DNA of 64,000 nt from Acidobacteriota bacterium (GTDB lineage Bacteria; Acidobacteriota; Vicinamibacteria; Vicinamibacterales; CAVVIG01): assembly GCA_003222395.1 (NCBI GenBank), contig QHWB01000053.1, positions 62,001-126,000 on the forward strand, given 5' to 3'. Below are positions 44,189-54,847 of this stretch, piece after piece. Position numbers and translations under genes: made by a program. The notes below the pieces were generated by a model, which saw only the letters and a list, made by a program, of their open reading frames with translations, was not told the origin of the DNA and searched no databases. Position 1 is the stretch's first letter, and each line of letters starts with the position of its first letter.

Positions 44189-45460
44189 GTGGACGAAAGC
44201 TCATTTCGTAACCCGAAACTGAGGGACGCGCGCCTCGTCGCCTACAAGGCGTTCGCCGATGCCGCAGGTAAAGGATCCGTTTTCCTCGTCACGGTCGTCG
44301 CGGCGCGCCGGCTGTCGCCCGAGGCGTTCGGTATCTTCTCGCTCGCCTCGACGCTCGGGTGGATCCTCGCCGTCGCGGCCGACTGCGGCATCCAGTTGCA
44401 CGTCGCGCGCGCAGTCGCACGCACGCCCGCGCGCGCGTCCGGCATTCTTTCGGCGTGGCTGCGCGTTCGTCTGTGGACGACCGCCGCGGCGATTGCGGTT
44501 GTCATGCTCGGCCTTATTGCGACGCAGGCGACGCTCGCGTTCGCGCTGCCGCTGCTGCTGTTCGCGATCGTGTACGGCGGCAGCGGGTTGATCGAGTTCC
44601 TGCACTATTTCTATCGCGGCCTGTCGCGCAGCGACGTCGAATCGACACTCACGCTGTGGCAGCGCTCCGCCACGCTCGTCTTCGGCATCGTCGCACTGCT
44701 GTGGCGGCCGGACGTCGCCGTGCTCGCGCTCGCCATGCTCCTTCCGGTCGCGACGACGCTGCTCGTCAGCGTTTCGATCGCGACACGTCTTGCCAATCCG
44801 CAATCCGCGCTGCGCGGGCGCCAGTACGCGATCGATGGCGAGAGCTTCGTGAAAGAGGTGCTCCCGATCGGCGCCGGCATCGTGCTGTCGGCGCTGTATT
44901 TTCGAATCGACGTTTTTCTGGTGCAGTGGTGGAACGGCACTGAAGCGGTCGCGCTGTACAACGCCGTGTTCAGGATCGTCGAGGCGCTGCGGCTCTTTCC
45001 GGCGGCGGTGCTGGCGGTGGCGCTGCCGGCGCTCTGTACGGCGACCGACCTGCGTCCCGTGACGCGCGTCGCGACGGGCGTGCTGCTGTTCGCGTCCGCG
45101 GCTGCAGCCGTCCTATGGCTTACGGCCGATCGGACGATTCCGCTGCTCTACGGCGAGAGGTACGCCGACGCGGTTCCCGCCTTCCGGATCCTGCTGCTCT
45201 CGTTTCCGCTGCTGTCGCTGAACTACGCGCTCACGCATCAGCTGATCGGTTGGAACGGTCAGCGCGCCTACGCGGCAATCTGCGGCGTCGCGCTCGTCAT
45301 CAACATCGTGCTGAACGCCCGGCTGCTGCCGTCGATGTCGATCGACGGCGCCGCGTGGGCGACGCTGGGCACGGAGGTGTTTCTGACGTGCGGTTGTGTG
45401 CTCGCGCTTGCGACCCGCGGCGCCCGATCGATGGCGGCGACGGCGGGGCTGCCGGTATGA
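44189..45460 (+). CDS. Polysaccharide flippase, Wzx-like (2)
   Basis: 423 residues from GTG 44189, with about twelve to fourteen hydrophobic helices. Family signatures: VTVVAARRLSPEAFGIFSLA at helix 1-2, VLPIGAGIVLSALYFRIDVF at the second half start and DRTIPLLYGERYADAVPAFR. It is only distantly similar to the flippase at 32076, so it probably handles a different lipid-linked unit or acts with different timing. Divergent from the ligase gene with 46 bp between. Its stop overlaps the following start (ATGA), and with the nucleotidyltransferase-fold and NtrC genes it forms the plus-strand arm of the glycan locus. Confidence 0.82.
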   Translation: MDESSFRNPKLRDARLVAYKAFADAAGKGSVFLVTVVAARRLSPEAFGIFSLASTLGWILAVAADCGIQLHVARAVARTPARASGILSAWLRVRLWTTAAAIAVVMLGLIATQATLAFALPLLLFAIVYGGSGLIEFLHYFYRGLSRSDVESTLTLWQRSATLVFGIVALLWRPDVAVLALAMLLPVATTLLVSVSIATRLANPQSALRGRQYAIDGESFVKEVLPIGAGIVLSALYFRIDVFLVQWWNGTEAVALYNAVFRIVEALRLFPAAVLAVALPALCTATDLRPVTRVATGVLLFASAAAAVLWLTADRTIPLLYGERYADAVPAFRILLLSFPLLSLNYALTHQLIGWNGQRAYAAICGVALVINIVLNARLLPSMSIDGAAWATLGTEVFLTCGCVLALATRGARSMAATAGLPV

Positions 45461-46420
45461 CGCGGCACGAGCTCGCCATCGCGCGCACGGTCATCTACGC
45501 GGGGCTGTTCGATTACCCGGTCACGCTCGATCAGCTGCACCAGTCGCTGATCGAGTCGGACCTCACGCCGTCGGAGATCCTCTCTCTGTACGAACGCAGC
45601 GACGCCCTCCGGCAGATCGTCGACTGGCGCGACGGATTCTTCTTTCCGTCGGGCAGGGCCGGACTCATCGCCGAACGGCGGCGGCGCGAGGCGCGGAGCC
45701 GCGCGTTTCTGGAGCGGCACCGTTTCGCGCTCCGTCTCGTCTCGGCAATTCCGTTCACGCGGCTCGTGGCGCTGTCGGGCAGCGTCGCGCACATGAATCT
45801 CGAACCCGAGGGCGACCTCGATTTGTTCATCATCACGCGGGGCGCGCGCGTATGGACCGTGACGCTCGCCGTCCTGCTCTTGACGAAGTTTTTCGGCTGC
45901 CGCCGCGTCATCTGCGCGAACTTCGTGATTGCCGATTCGCACCTCACGCTCGACCAGGAGGATCTGTTCACCGCGAACCAGGTCATTCATCTCAAGCCAC
46001 TCGTCGGCGCCGATGCGCTGGCCGAATTCGCGGCAGCCAACCCGTTCGTGAAGCGGTTCTATCCAAACGCACTTTGCACGGACCGGTCCTGGTCGCCCTT
46101 CGGCGCCACGTTGCCGCTCGATCCCTGCTCGGCTGAGGACCGCGCTGCGCGCGTTCGGCCGCTGCGACCCACGACGGTCGATCGTCTGAAATCGGCGCTC
46201 GAGATCTTCCTCGCGCCGCCATCTCCGCTCATCGAAGCGGCCTGCCGCTCGCTCTACGGCTGGCATCTGCGGCGCCGCGCTGCGTCGTGGCGCTCGCCGG
46301 AACAGGTGTCGCTGCAGAGCGACTACCTGAAGCTGCATACGAAGAGTCATCGTCATTTCATCCTCGACCGCTTCGATCGCGCCGTCGCCGACGCGATGCG
46401 GGAGGTCGAACAGGTCTTGC

Positions 46421-47798
<1,378 letters not shown>

Positions 47799-47806
<8 letters not shown>

Positions 47807-48272
47807 CGTCGTCGCCGCCGCTGTCGCGCTGAGCCTGCTGAATGCGTCGTGGCGGCTCGAGCACGATCGCGAGTCGACGGCCGCGTTCGACGGACGGACG
47901 TTTCGATACACGCTCGGGCCGGGCGCACCGCGCGCGCAATTCGCGGCGCTGGTCGCGCCGATCGAGGGCGGACTCGCGTCCTACTCGCGCGTCACGTTCA
48001 CGGCGTCGGCGGATCGTCCGATGCGCGTGAACGTCGATCTGCGGCCTGCCGGCGCGAACAATCCTCCGCGATGGCGGCGGTCGGTGTACTTGGATGGCAC
48101 GCCGCGCACCGTGACGATTCGGTTCGACGAGATGAACCCGGTGCCGCGAACCAATACGGGAACTCCGCCGCTCGACACGATCGGCGCGTTGATGTTCACC
48201 GTCGACACCAACAACACGCGTCCAGCCACGAGCGGCGCGATCACCTTCACGTCGATCGCGCTCGAACGCTAA
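47799..48272 (+). CDS. Small beta-sandwich protein, CBM11/CIA30-like (uncertain)
   Basis: About 157 residues from TTG 47799, overlapping the NtrC stop; the start is uncertain. The sequence fits a single beta-sandwich: SWRLEHDRESTAAFDGRTFR, SYSRVTFTASADRPMRVNVD, RWRRSVYLDGTPRTVTIRFD and DTIGALMFTVDTNNTRPATS, closing in ITFTSIALER. This pattern resembles carbohydrate-binding domains of the CBM11/CIA30 type, where the last strand reads as here. Only a short hydrophobic start (VVAAAVALSLLN) hints at export. A glycan-binding role is tempting beside the glycan locus but unproven. Confidence 0.55.
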
Positions 48273-48282
48273 TCCACTCTCG

Positions 48283-48693
48283 GTGCGCAATCGTCTCGGC
48301 GATCGCCCGCATTCCGGCATCCGATTCGTGCTCACGGCGCTCCGGCGCGGCGTGTCGCGGCGCTGTCCTCACTGCGGAATCGGACCGCTGTTCTCCGGCT
48401 GGGCGCACCACGTCGAGCGATGTCCGTCGTGCGGTCTCGTCTACGAACGCAACCCGGGCGACACGTGGTTGTTCACCATCGCCGGCGACCGGCTCCCGGT
48501 CGCCGTCGCCATCGTTCTCGTCTATTTCGGATTCGCGCGATCGCATCGGGCGATGGGCCTGGCCGTGTTCATCGCGATGATCGCGCTGCTGGTGTGGACA
48601 TCGCCGAACCGCTGGGGCGTCGGCATCGCGCTGCACTACCTGTCGCGAGTGTTCTGGCCCGATCCCGCGGACCCGGTGCCGGAGGATCGGTGA
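48283..48693 (+). CDS. DUF983 membrane protein with zinc ribbon
   Basis: 136 residues from GTG 48283. The N-terminal part has a zinc-ribbon, RRCPHCGIGPLFSGW and ERCPSCGLVYERNPGDTW, followed by two transmembrane helices (about 70-88 and 92-108). This is the DUF983 pattern, small membrane proteins often found near haem or cytochrome oxidase assembly genes. Role unknown. It converges with the sugar-dehydrogenase gene at 48709 with only 15 nt between. Confidence 0.8.
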   Translation: MRNRLGDRPHSGIRFVLTALRRGVSRRCPHCGIGPLFSGWAHHVERCPSCGLVYERNPGDTWLFTIAGDRLPVAVAIVLVYFGFARSHRAMGLAVFIAMIALLVWTSPNRWGVGIALHYLSRVFWPDPADPVPEDR

Positions 48694-48708
48694 ATCGGGG
48701 GGCAGATC

Positions 48709-49986
48709 TCAACGAATGATTCGCAGCGCTGTAGGCGCGGTCGGCGGCGCGGCGGGACCGACGATCTTGAGCAGCCGGCCGCCGGAGTGGCTGACGATGT
48801 ACAGCTCGCCGTCGGCGTCCACCGCGAACGAACTGATGTTGCCGAGCACGTCGCTTCCGCCGAGCTCGGCGGTGTGTTCGGTGACATCCGAAGCGCGCGC
48901 CTCGCCGCTCGACGGATCGATCGTCAGCGCAAGCGACCACACGCGCGCGGCGACATAGTCGGCGAAAAAGTAACGCCCCTGGAACGACCGGGCGAGCGCC
49001 GTGCCCCGGTACACGTAGCCGCCGGTGATCGACTGGCCCACAGAGTGGTCGTACTCGTGAATCGGCTCTATGAGCGGCAAATACGCCGGGGCCGTGGTGG
49101 TCACTTCGTCGTGCAATCCTTCGCGGTTCCGCCAGCCGTAATTGCGCGCGCCACGCGCCGGCGGCTGGTAGTCCACCTCCTCGTACCGGTTCTGACCGAC
49201 GTCGGCGATCAGCAGCGCGCCCGTTCCGCCGTGCGTCGGATCGTCGAAGTTGTAGCGCCACGGATTGCGCAGGCCGAACGCCCAGATCTCCGGACGCGCC
49301 GGCACGGGGTTTCCGCCGAGATATGGATTGTCCGGAGGAACCTGATATCCGATCGGATGCGAATCGGGCACGTTCACGTCGATCCTGAGCATCTTGCCGA
49401 GCAGCTCGCTGCCGGTTTGCGCGCGGTTGCCGGGATCGTCTGCGGCGCCGCCGTCACCCAGCCCCACGTACAGATATCCGTCGGGGCCAAAGGCGAGGTG
49501 ACCGCCGTTGTGATTCGAAAACGGCTGGTCGATCCATGCCGGACCGGCGGCTCCGTTCCAGCGCAAATCAAAACGCGTCGACACGTCGGCGGTCAACGAA
49601 TCGGCCGCGCGGCGGAAGCGCGCTACCACCGTGTCGCCGGATCGATTCGTGAAGTTCACGAAGAAGCGCCGACTCGTGTCCGGCACGAACGCCAGGCCGA
49701 GCAGCCCCTGCTCGCCGCCTGAGACGATCGACGCGCTGACGTCGAGGAACTCGGGCGACACGATGACGCCGTTCCGTACGGCGCGGATGATGCCGTTCTG
49801 CTGCACGACGAACCACACGCTTCGGTCCGTCGGGTCCTGCACCGCCGCGACCGGCAGCGTGAATCCCGACGCTTCCACGCGCGTCCGCAACTGCGCGTCG
49901 ACGGTCGCGACGGCAACGCAGGCGGCACACAGCGCGATCGAAATCGTCCGCGATGCTCGTGTCGTGTCCTTGCCTTCAGCCAACAT
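48709..49986 (-). CDS. PQQ-type glucose/sorbosone dehydrogenase, exported
   Basis: 425 residues with signal peptide (SIALCAACVAVATVDAQ). A six-bladed GSDH propeller: PVAAVQDPTDRSVWFVVQQNG, GGEQGLLGLAFVPD, the active-site blade FSNHNGGHLAFGPDGYLYVG followed by LGDGG, PEIWAFGLRNPWRYNFDD, IADVGQNRYEEVDY and EPIHEYDHSVGQSITGGYVY. The His and Arg residues expected to hold PQQ and substrate are present (His in NGGHLAF, Arg in LRNPWR). It should oxidise sugars or polyols in the periplasm. Divergent from the related gene at 49999; only 12 bases separate the nominal starts, so one of them probably begins further in. Confidence 0.87.
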   Translation of the reverse strand: MLAEGKDTTRASRTISIALCAACVAVATVDAQLRTRVEASGFTLPVAAVQDPTDRSVWFVVQQNGIIRAVRNGVIVSPEFLDVSASIVSGGEQGLLGLAFVPDTSRRFFVNFTNRSGDTVVARFRRAADSLTADVSTRFDLRWNGAAGPAWIDQPFSNHNGGHLAFGPDGYLYVGLGDGGAADDPGNRAQTGSELLGKMLRIDVNVPDSHPIGYQVPPDNPYLGGNPVPARPEIWAFGLRNPWRYNFDDPTHGGTGALLIADVGQNRYEEVDYQPPARGARNYGWRNREGLHDEVTTTAPAYLPLIEPIHEYDHSVGQSITGGYVYRGTALARSFQGRYFFADYVAARVWSLALTIDPSSGEARASDVTEHTAELGGSDVLGNISSFAVDADGELYIVSHSGGRLLKIVGPAAPPTAPTALRIIR

Positions 49987-49998
49987 CTCGACGCGAGT

Positions 49999-51339
49999 AT
50001 GCTACTGGATGTGTCGCGTCGCTGGATCCTCATCCTGTGCGCGTCCTCGATCGCGTGCAACAGGACGCCTCCCGCGCCCGATGTTCCGTCGACCGGCGTC
50101 GAGCAGATCACCGGCCGCGAAAGCATCGGCTGGGATCAGCGCGCGATCGATCCTGTCGAGCTGGCCAGCTTCCGCTACGCGGTCTACGTCGACGGCAATC
50201 GTTCCGAATTGAGCGGCGCCTCGTGCGCGTCGACTTCGTCCAGCGGCGGCTACGGCTGCAGCGCGCGCCTGCCCCCGCTTTCCGCCGGACGCCACGCGAT
50301 TCAACTCGCCGCGTTCATCGTCGCCGGATCGATCGTCGAGAGCGCACGATCGGGCACGCTCGAGGTCAACGTGTCCGCCGCGAGTTCTCCCTCGTCTGTC
50401 GGCGGCGCGGCGCCCGAGCGCGTTCAGTGGCGGACCGATCCCGTCGTCACGTCCGACGGAGTCGAGATGAGGATCGAAGCCGTTGCGCGAAATCTCGAGC
50501 GGCCCACAGGTCTTGCGTTCATGCCCGACGGCCGCATCGTCGTCGCCGAGCAGCAGGGCTCGATACGGGTCGCGGGCATCGACGGCGTCGTGTCGGACGG
50601 ATCACGAATCGAAGATGTCAACGTTCGCGGTGGTGGACTGCTCGCCGTCGCGCTCGATCCGCAGTTTGCCGTGAACCATTTCGCGTACATCGTGTACACG
50701 GCGCGGCCCCGCGGCGATTCCGCCGTCATTCGCCTGGCGCGCGTCCGCGAAGCGGCCGGCACGTTCGCGGATCGCGTCGTGCTGTATGACCAGCCGCTCG
50801 ACGCCGCCGATGCCACAGCGGCGTTGTCGATCGGACCCGATGGAAGGCTGTACGTCGCGGCGGGCGGTGACGTACTGCGGCTGAATCGCGACGGCACGAC
50901 GCCGGACGGTCAGCCTGGCTACACGCCGGTCTATTCGTCGGGATACCACGCCGCGCGCGGCTTGGCCTGGCAGCCCGAATCGGGATTGTTATGGGTACTC
51001 GATTCCGCCGGTTCGGCGATCGCGCGCGTGATGCCGGCCGGTCGTCCGCAGACGGCGCGTGCGCTGCCCCGGTCGACGCCGCCCTCGTCTATCGCGTTTG
51101 GAACTGATGCGATGGCCGCCTTCAGGAACGACCTCATCATCGGATCGGACGAGGGACGTCACCTGCTGCGCGTGCGCTTCGATCCGCGCGCGCCGACGAC
51201 GGTCGCCGGCACCGAGCGGCTGCTGCAGGACGCAGTCGGCGGCATCCGCGTCGTCGCCGCCGGACCAGACGGCGCGCTCTATTTCGCGACGGCAGATGCC
51301 GTTGGCCGCCTGGCGGCCGTTACGGCTTCTCGTAGGTGA
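49999..51339 (+). CDS. GSDH-like beta-propeller lipoprotein without the catalytic motif
   Basis: 446 residues from ATG 49999 (GTG 50011, giving MSRRWILILCASSIAC, is a better start). Lipobox ASSIAC. Residues about 40-130 are a fibronectin-like domain (ASFRYAVYVDGNRSELSGAS). The rest is a sugar-dehydrogenase propeller: NLERPTGLAFMPDGRIVVAE, GGGLLAVALDPQFAVNHFAY, ALSIGPDGRLYVAAGGDVLR and VAAGPDGALYFATADAVGRL. The segment corresponding to the NHNGG active-site blade lacks the histidine, and the NPWR arginine is absent, so activity with PQQ is unlikely. It may bind rather than oxidise. Its 3' end overlaps the small Tat gene. Confidence 0.75.
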   Translation: MLLDVSRRWILILCASSIACNRTPPAPDVPSTGVEQITGRESIGWDQRAIDPVELASFRYAVYVDGNRSELSGASCASTSSSGGYGCSARLPPLSAGRHAIQLAAFIVAGSIVESARSGTLEVNVSAASSPSSVGGAAPERVQWRTDPVVTSDGVEMRIEAVARNLERPTGLAFMPDGRIVVAEQQGSIRVAGIDGVVSDGSRIEDVNVRGGGLLAVALDPQFAVNHFAYIVYTARPRGDSAVIRLARVREAAGTFADRVVLYDQPLDAADATAALSIGPDGRLYVAAGGDVLRLNRDGTTPDGQPGYTPVYSSGYHAARGLAWQPESGLLWVLDSAGSAIARVMPAGRPQTARALPRSTPPSSIAFGTDAMAAFRNDLIIGSDEGRHLLRVRFDPRAPTTVAGTERLLQDAVGGIRVVAAGPDGALYFATADAVGRLAAVTASRR

Positions 51340-51517
51340 AGCCGCGTTCCTGCACGAGACCAATCATCATCGTGTGTGCCGGCACGAGCCTGACGCCCGG
51401 ACTGAGACCGGCGAGCGGCGGCGACGGCGGCCGATCCGCGCTCTGCGCCGCGGGCAGCGCGGTGAGGCCGGTTACTGCGGTGACGGTAGTCAAAAACGCG
51501 CGACGGTCGCAACCCAT
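51320..51517 (-). CDS. Small Tat-signal protein (65 aa)
   Basis: A 65-residue frame with a convincing twin-arginine leader, MGCDRRAFLTTVTAVTGLTA, then a short mature part (LAGLSPGVRLVPAHTMMIGL, ending FTYEKP). Nothing is recognised in the mature part. It is convergent with the propeller lipoprotein (20-bp overlap) and divergent from the cytochrome c gene 25 nt away. It might be a small secreted protein or the leftover start of a larger gene. Confidence 0.4.
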   Translation of the reverse strand: MGCDRRAFLTTVTAVTGLTALPAAQSADRPPSPPLAGLSPGVRLVPAHTMMIGLVQERGFTYEKP

Positions 51518-51542
51518 GCGCACATAGTAATAGAATTCCCTC

Positions 51543-52544
51543 GTGCGATTCGTCCTGACCGCGTCGCTCGCCGTCGTTGTCGCCGCGTCCGCCTGCGCGC
51601 GGGCGAAAGAGCGCCAACCTGCGCTCATCTCGGAAAAAACGACGATGGTTACGGCCTGGCAGGTGCCGCAGAATCCGCTGAACGATCCGACGCTGGTGGA
51701 CGCTCGGCTCGCCGATCAGATCAAGTGGGGATTTCGAATCTTCACCGACACGCCGCACGAGGCGCCGCGGTTCACCGGCGGCAAGGTCTCGTGCAGCAAC
51801 TGTCATCTCAACGCCGGCCAGCGCGAGCGGGCGCTTCCCGTCGTCGGCGTCGCCGGGATGTTTCCCGAATACAACGGCCGCGCTGCCCGCCTGATCAGCC
51901 TCAACGACCGCATCGTCGACTGCTTCCTGCGCAGCGAGAATGCGACAGGCCGCCTTGGCCCGACTGAAGCCTCGGCCTCCTCACTCGTGATGGAGCGCGA
52001 GGCTTTCGGCCGTCGCTCGCCCGACGACGTCGCGAAGGCGGCTGGCGAGCGTCAGCTCGAGCTGCCGACGCCCACCTCGAAAGAAGTGCTCGCGGTGGCG
52101 GCGTATCTCGCGTGGCTGTCGAAGGGCCACGCCGTCGGCCAGAACCCGCCGTGGCGCGGCAGGAACGCGATTGCCGCGAATCATCTTGTTCCGATCGACA
52201 AGCTCGATCGATCGCGCGGCGAAGCGATCTACCGTGAGCGATGCACGTCGTGTCATGGCCAGGACGGCCAGGGCGTTCAGATCGGAGACAAGAAAGCCGG
52301 CCCGTTGTGGGGCGCCGATTCGTGGAACGACGGCGCCGGCGCGTCACGCGTGTACACGCTCGCCGGAATCATCCGCTACGCGATGCCCTATCTGGATCCC
52401 GGAAGCCTCACGGACGAAGACGCACAGCACGTCGCGGCGTTCATCACTTCGCAGCCGCGACCGGCGTACCCCTTCAAGGATCGCGATTATCCAGGCGGGA
52501 AAGTTCCAGTCGACGCGGTGTACTACTTCGCGTCGGAGCGCTGA
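51543..52544 (+). CDS. Dihaem cytochrome c, thiosulfate dehydrogenase (TsdA)-like
   Basis: 333 residues from GTG 51543; signal peptide with a possible lipobox (AASAC18). Haem 1 motif Cys84-x2-Cys87-His88 (CSNCHLNAGQ) and haem 2 motif Cys234-x2-Cys237-His238 (CTSCHGQDGQG). The segment SLNDRIVDCFLRSENATGRL has Cys127 at the place of the distal thiolate haem ligand known in TsdA. TsdA joins two thiosulfates to tetrathionate in the periplasm; the family also includes enzymes for other sulfur compounds, so the substrate is likely but not certain. The C-terminal TLAGIIRYAMPYL supplies a probable Met ligand to haem 2. Confidence 0.8.
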   Translation: MRFVLTASLAVVVAASACARAKERQPALISEKTTMVTAWQVPQNPLNDPTLVDARLADQIKWGFRIFTDTPHEAPRFTGGKVSCSNCHLNAGQRERALPVVGVAGMFPEYNGRAARLISLNDRIVDCFLRSENATGRLGPTEASASSLVMEREAFGRRSPDDVAKAAGERQLELPTPTSKEVLAVAAYLAWLSKGHAVGQNPPWRGRNAIAANHLVPIDKLDRSRGEAIYRERCTSCHGQDGQGVQIGDKKAGPLWGADSWNDGAGASRVYTLAGIIRYAMPYLDPGSLTDEDAQHVAAFITSQPRPAYPFKDRDYPGGKVPVDAVYYFASER

Positions 52545-52556
52545 CATACCGCTCGG

Positions 52557-52739
52557 CTAAAGCCTTGCGCTGTTCGTCGCTCGCGCGACATCTATCTGCG
52601 TGCACGGGTTTGTTCGACGGTCTCGAGCCAACACGATGGCGCCAAGCACGAGGCTGTCGGCAGCGGAGAGCTGACTGACGTTCAGGACGATGTAATTGCA
52701 CCCCTCGCGCAGCAGGACGGACGCGATCGGTGAGCGCAT
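52557..52739 (-). pseudogene. STAS-domain remnant (anti-sigma antagonist-like)
   Basis: A 60-codon frame reads SVLLREGCNYIVLNVSQLSA and ADSLVLGAIVLA, which matches the centre of a STAS domain, where the phosphorylatable Ser would be the DS of AADSLV. The N-terminal strand seems to continue in a different frame at 52740-52800 (DPNPPVVVGVRAMMG). No complete gene can be drawn, so this is taken as a decayed copy between the cytochrome c and DUF4159 genes. It accounts for most of an otherwise unexplained 296-bp gap. Confidence 0.35.
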
Positions 52740-52840
52740 GAGGCTGCGCCCGATCGCGGCCCATCATCGCGCGCACGCCGACGACGACGGGCGGATTCGG
52801 ATCGCTCATGATGGGATCGACAGCATTATACTGGGCCTTC

Positions 52841-53647
52841 ATGCGTCCGATTGGATTGGCGTTGATCGCGCTGCTGGTCGCGACGGCCGACGCCGCGCCG
52901 CAGCGGCGCGGCCGCTTCAACTACTACGGCGCCATCGGCCCGAATCCCTCCTATGACGGCGCGTTCATGTTCTGCCGGATCGCGTTCAACAATGCATCGA
53001 ACGGCGACGGCGGCGGGTGGTTCGTCGACTATCCGCGCGCCGATACGAACCTGAGTTTCCGATTCTCCGAGCTCACGGCCGCGACCGTCAGCCGCGACAT
53101 CGCCGGCAATTTCAATCACGCCGTCTATCGGCTGACCGACGCGGAGATCGATCACTGTCCGTTCATCATGATGACCGAACCGGGCGGCACGTACTTCAGC
53201 CCCGAAGAAGCGCAGCACCTGCGCAGCTATCTGGAGCACGGCGGCTTCTTATGGGCCGACGATTTCTGGGGTGAGTACGCGTGGGCTCACTGGGAGAACG
53301 AGATCCGCAAGGCGTTGCCGTCGGCGGAGTTCCCGCTGATGGACGTTCCGCTGGACCATCCGATCTTTCACGTGTTGTACGACGTACGCGAGGTGCCGCA
53401 GATTCCGTCAATCGGCTTCTGGTTCGGCACCGGCGGCCGCACGTCCGAGCGTGGCGCCGACAGCGCAGTGGTCCATGCGCGCGCGATCACCGATCGCGAA
53501 GGCCACATGCTGGTTTTCATGACGCACAACACCGACTTCGGGGACGCGTTCGAGCGCGAAGGCGAGAATCGCGCGTACTTCGATCAGTTCGCCGCCCCTG
53601 GATATGCGGTCGGTGTCAACGTCCTGTTGTACGCCCTGACGCACTAG
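52841..53647 (+). CDS. Exported DUF4159 protein (paralogue 3, divergent)
   Basis: 268 residues from ATG 52841 (MRPIGLALIALLVATADAAP signal peptide; upstream ATG codons exist but spoil the signal). The DUF4159 domain is recognisable (NPSYDGAFMFCRIAFNNASN, DTNLSFRFSELT, HCPFIMMTEPGGTYFSPEEA, EHGGFLWADDFWGEYAW and HPIFHVLYDVREVP) but more diverged than the 19585/24399 pair. It ends in APGYAVGVNVLLYALTH, the same closing motif as its paralogues. Function unknown. It converges with the metallo-beta-lactamase gene, with a 32-bp overlap. Confidence 0.78.
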   Translation: MRPIGLALIALLVATADAAPQRRGRFNYYGAIGPNPSYDGAFMFCRIAFNNASNGDGGGWFVDYPRADTNLSFRFSELTAATVSRDIAGNFNHAVYRLTDAEIDHCPFIMMTEPGGTYFSPEEAQHLRSYLEHGGFLWADDFWGEYAWAHWENEIRKALPSAEFPLMDVPLDHPIFHVLYDVREVPQIPSIGFWFGTGGRTSERGADSAVVHARAITDREGHMLVFMTHNTDFGDAFEREGENRAYFDQFAAPGYAVGVNVLLYALTH

Positions 53648-54719
53648 CGGCGTACTCTCTGCTGCCGCCCGTGCGCGCGTTTGTCGCGACGAACGATCCA
53701 TCTTCCTTCGCGCTCAACTTGATCCAATAGCTCGTCGTCTCGTCGAGATTCGCGATGCGATCGTCGGCGAAATTCTGCGCCCCTTCGTTGCGCGACCGAT
53801 GGAGCTGCCACACGTCCTCGATGCCCTGCACGCGGCGCAGCGCCGCGAACATGTCGGACGCGCCGCCCTTCGTGGCGCCGTTGTTGACGACGGCCACGCG
53901 GGGCGGCGAGGCGCCGAAGACGGCGGGATCGGCCGCATCGAGGCCGCCATGATGCGGCAGCAAGTAGACGTCGGCCTGCCCGAGGCGATCGCCCGGGCAG
54001 AACAGCGCATACAGCGGCGGACCCGTGAGGTCGCCGAGATCGATGAACCGGAAGCGGCCGAATTGCAGCACGATGCCGGTCGAGCGCGGGTTCTCGTGCG
54101 GCTCCTGCGGCGGCCGCGGCGCGCCGCACGACGCGTTCGCGCGTCCCGCGCCGTCGAGCGCGCTGGTGAGCGTCGCGCGCGCCGAGCTCACGACCGTTGC
54201 CACCAGACCAGTGAGTGGAAGCCGATCGCCCGGCTTCGGCTCGATGTGGCGCGCTCTGGCGCGGACGGCCGCATATCGCTGGAACGCGTCGAGCGTTCCG
54301 CGCGACGTCTGCTCCGCTTCAGCGGGCACCGTGCCGTGATCGATGAACGTGCGGATCGGCACGAGCGCGGCGAGCTCGGGCGCCCCGCCGTCATGGTCCG
54401 CGTGGAAATGCGTGATCAGAAGAAAGTCGATCCGCTTCAACGCGGCATCGCGAACGGCAGCCGCGATGCGGTTCGCGTCGCGCGCCTGACGCGCGTCACC
54501 GGGCTGCGACTGGAATGCGCCCTCGTGTCCGGGAAATCCGGTATCGACGAGCAGCGACTGACCCGAGGGCGTCACGATGAGCGTCGACTGCCCGCCTTCG
54601 ACGTCGATGAAGTAGATGTCGAGCGTCCGCGCGGCTCGCGCAGCGAAGCCTTCGCCGAGATGAGGCGACCCCAGTGTCGCCGCCGTGAAGACCAGTGCAA
54701 CGGCGAGTCGAAACGTCAT
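53616..54719 (-). CDS. Exported metallo-beta-lactamase-fold protein (ComEC-like)
   Basis: 367 residues from ATG 54719 (signal peptide FRLAVALVFTAATLG). The MBL fold has the zinc motif LLITHFHADHDGG and further ligand-type histidines in ADVYLLPHHGGLDAADPAVF. The first strand is LDIYFIDVEGGQSTLIVTPS, the hallmark of the ComEC-type branch of metal-dependent hydrolases, here secreted as a single domain and without the channel part. A Pro/Glu-rich segment (PRPPQEPHENPRSTG) separates the motifs. Possible roles include phosphodiester or lactone hydrolysis; no substrate can be named. Confidence 0.78.
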   Translation of the reverse strand: MTFRLAVALVFTAATLGSPHLGEGFAARAARTLDIYFIDVEGGQSTLIVTPSGQSLLVDTGFPGHEGAFQSQPGDARQARDANRIAAAVRDAALKRIDFLLITHFHADHDGGAPELAALVPIRTFIDHGTVPAEAEQTSRGTLDAFQRYAAVRARARHIEPKPGDRLPLTGLVATVVSSARATLTSALDGAGRANASCGAPRPPQEPHENPRSTGIVLQFGRFRFIDLGDLTGPPLYALFCPGDRLGQADVYLLPHHGGLDAADPAVFGASPPRVAVVNNGATKGGASDMFAALRRVQGIEDVWQLHRSRNEGAQNFADDRIANLDETTSYWIKLSAKEDGSFVATNARTGGSREYAASASGRTTGR

Positions 54720-54847
54720 CTTCACCTGCTCGCGGGGACCCCCGCTCGCGTCGCGCTGCGGGCGCTCGAAGACTCGCTGTCCTCGCGCGAGCCTCTGGCG
54801 CGCGCATGCATCCTACCAGATGGTAAAACCCGACATATACTGCGCCG

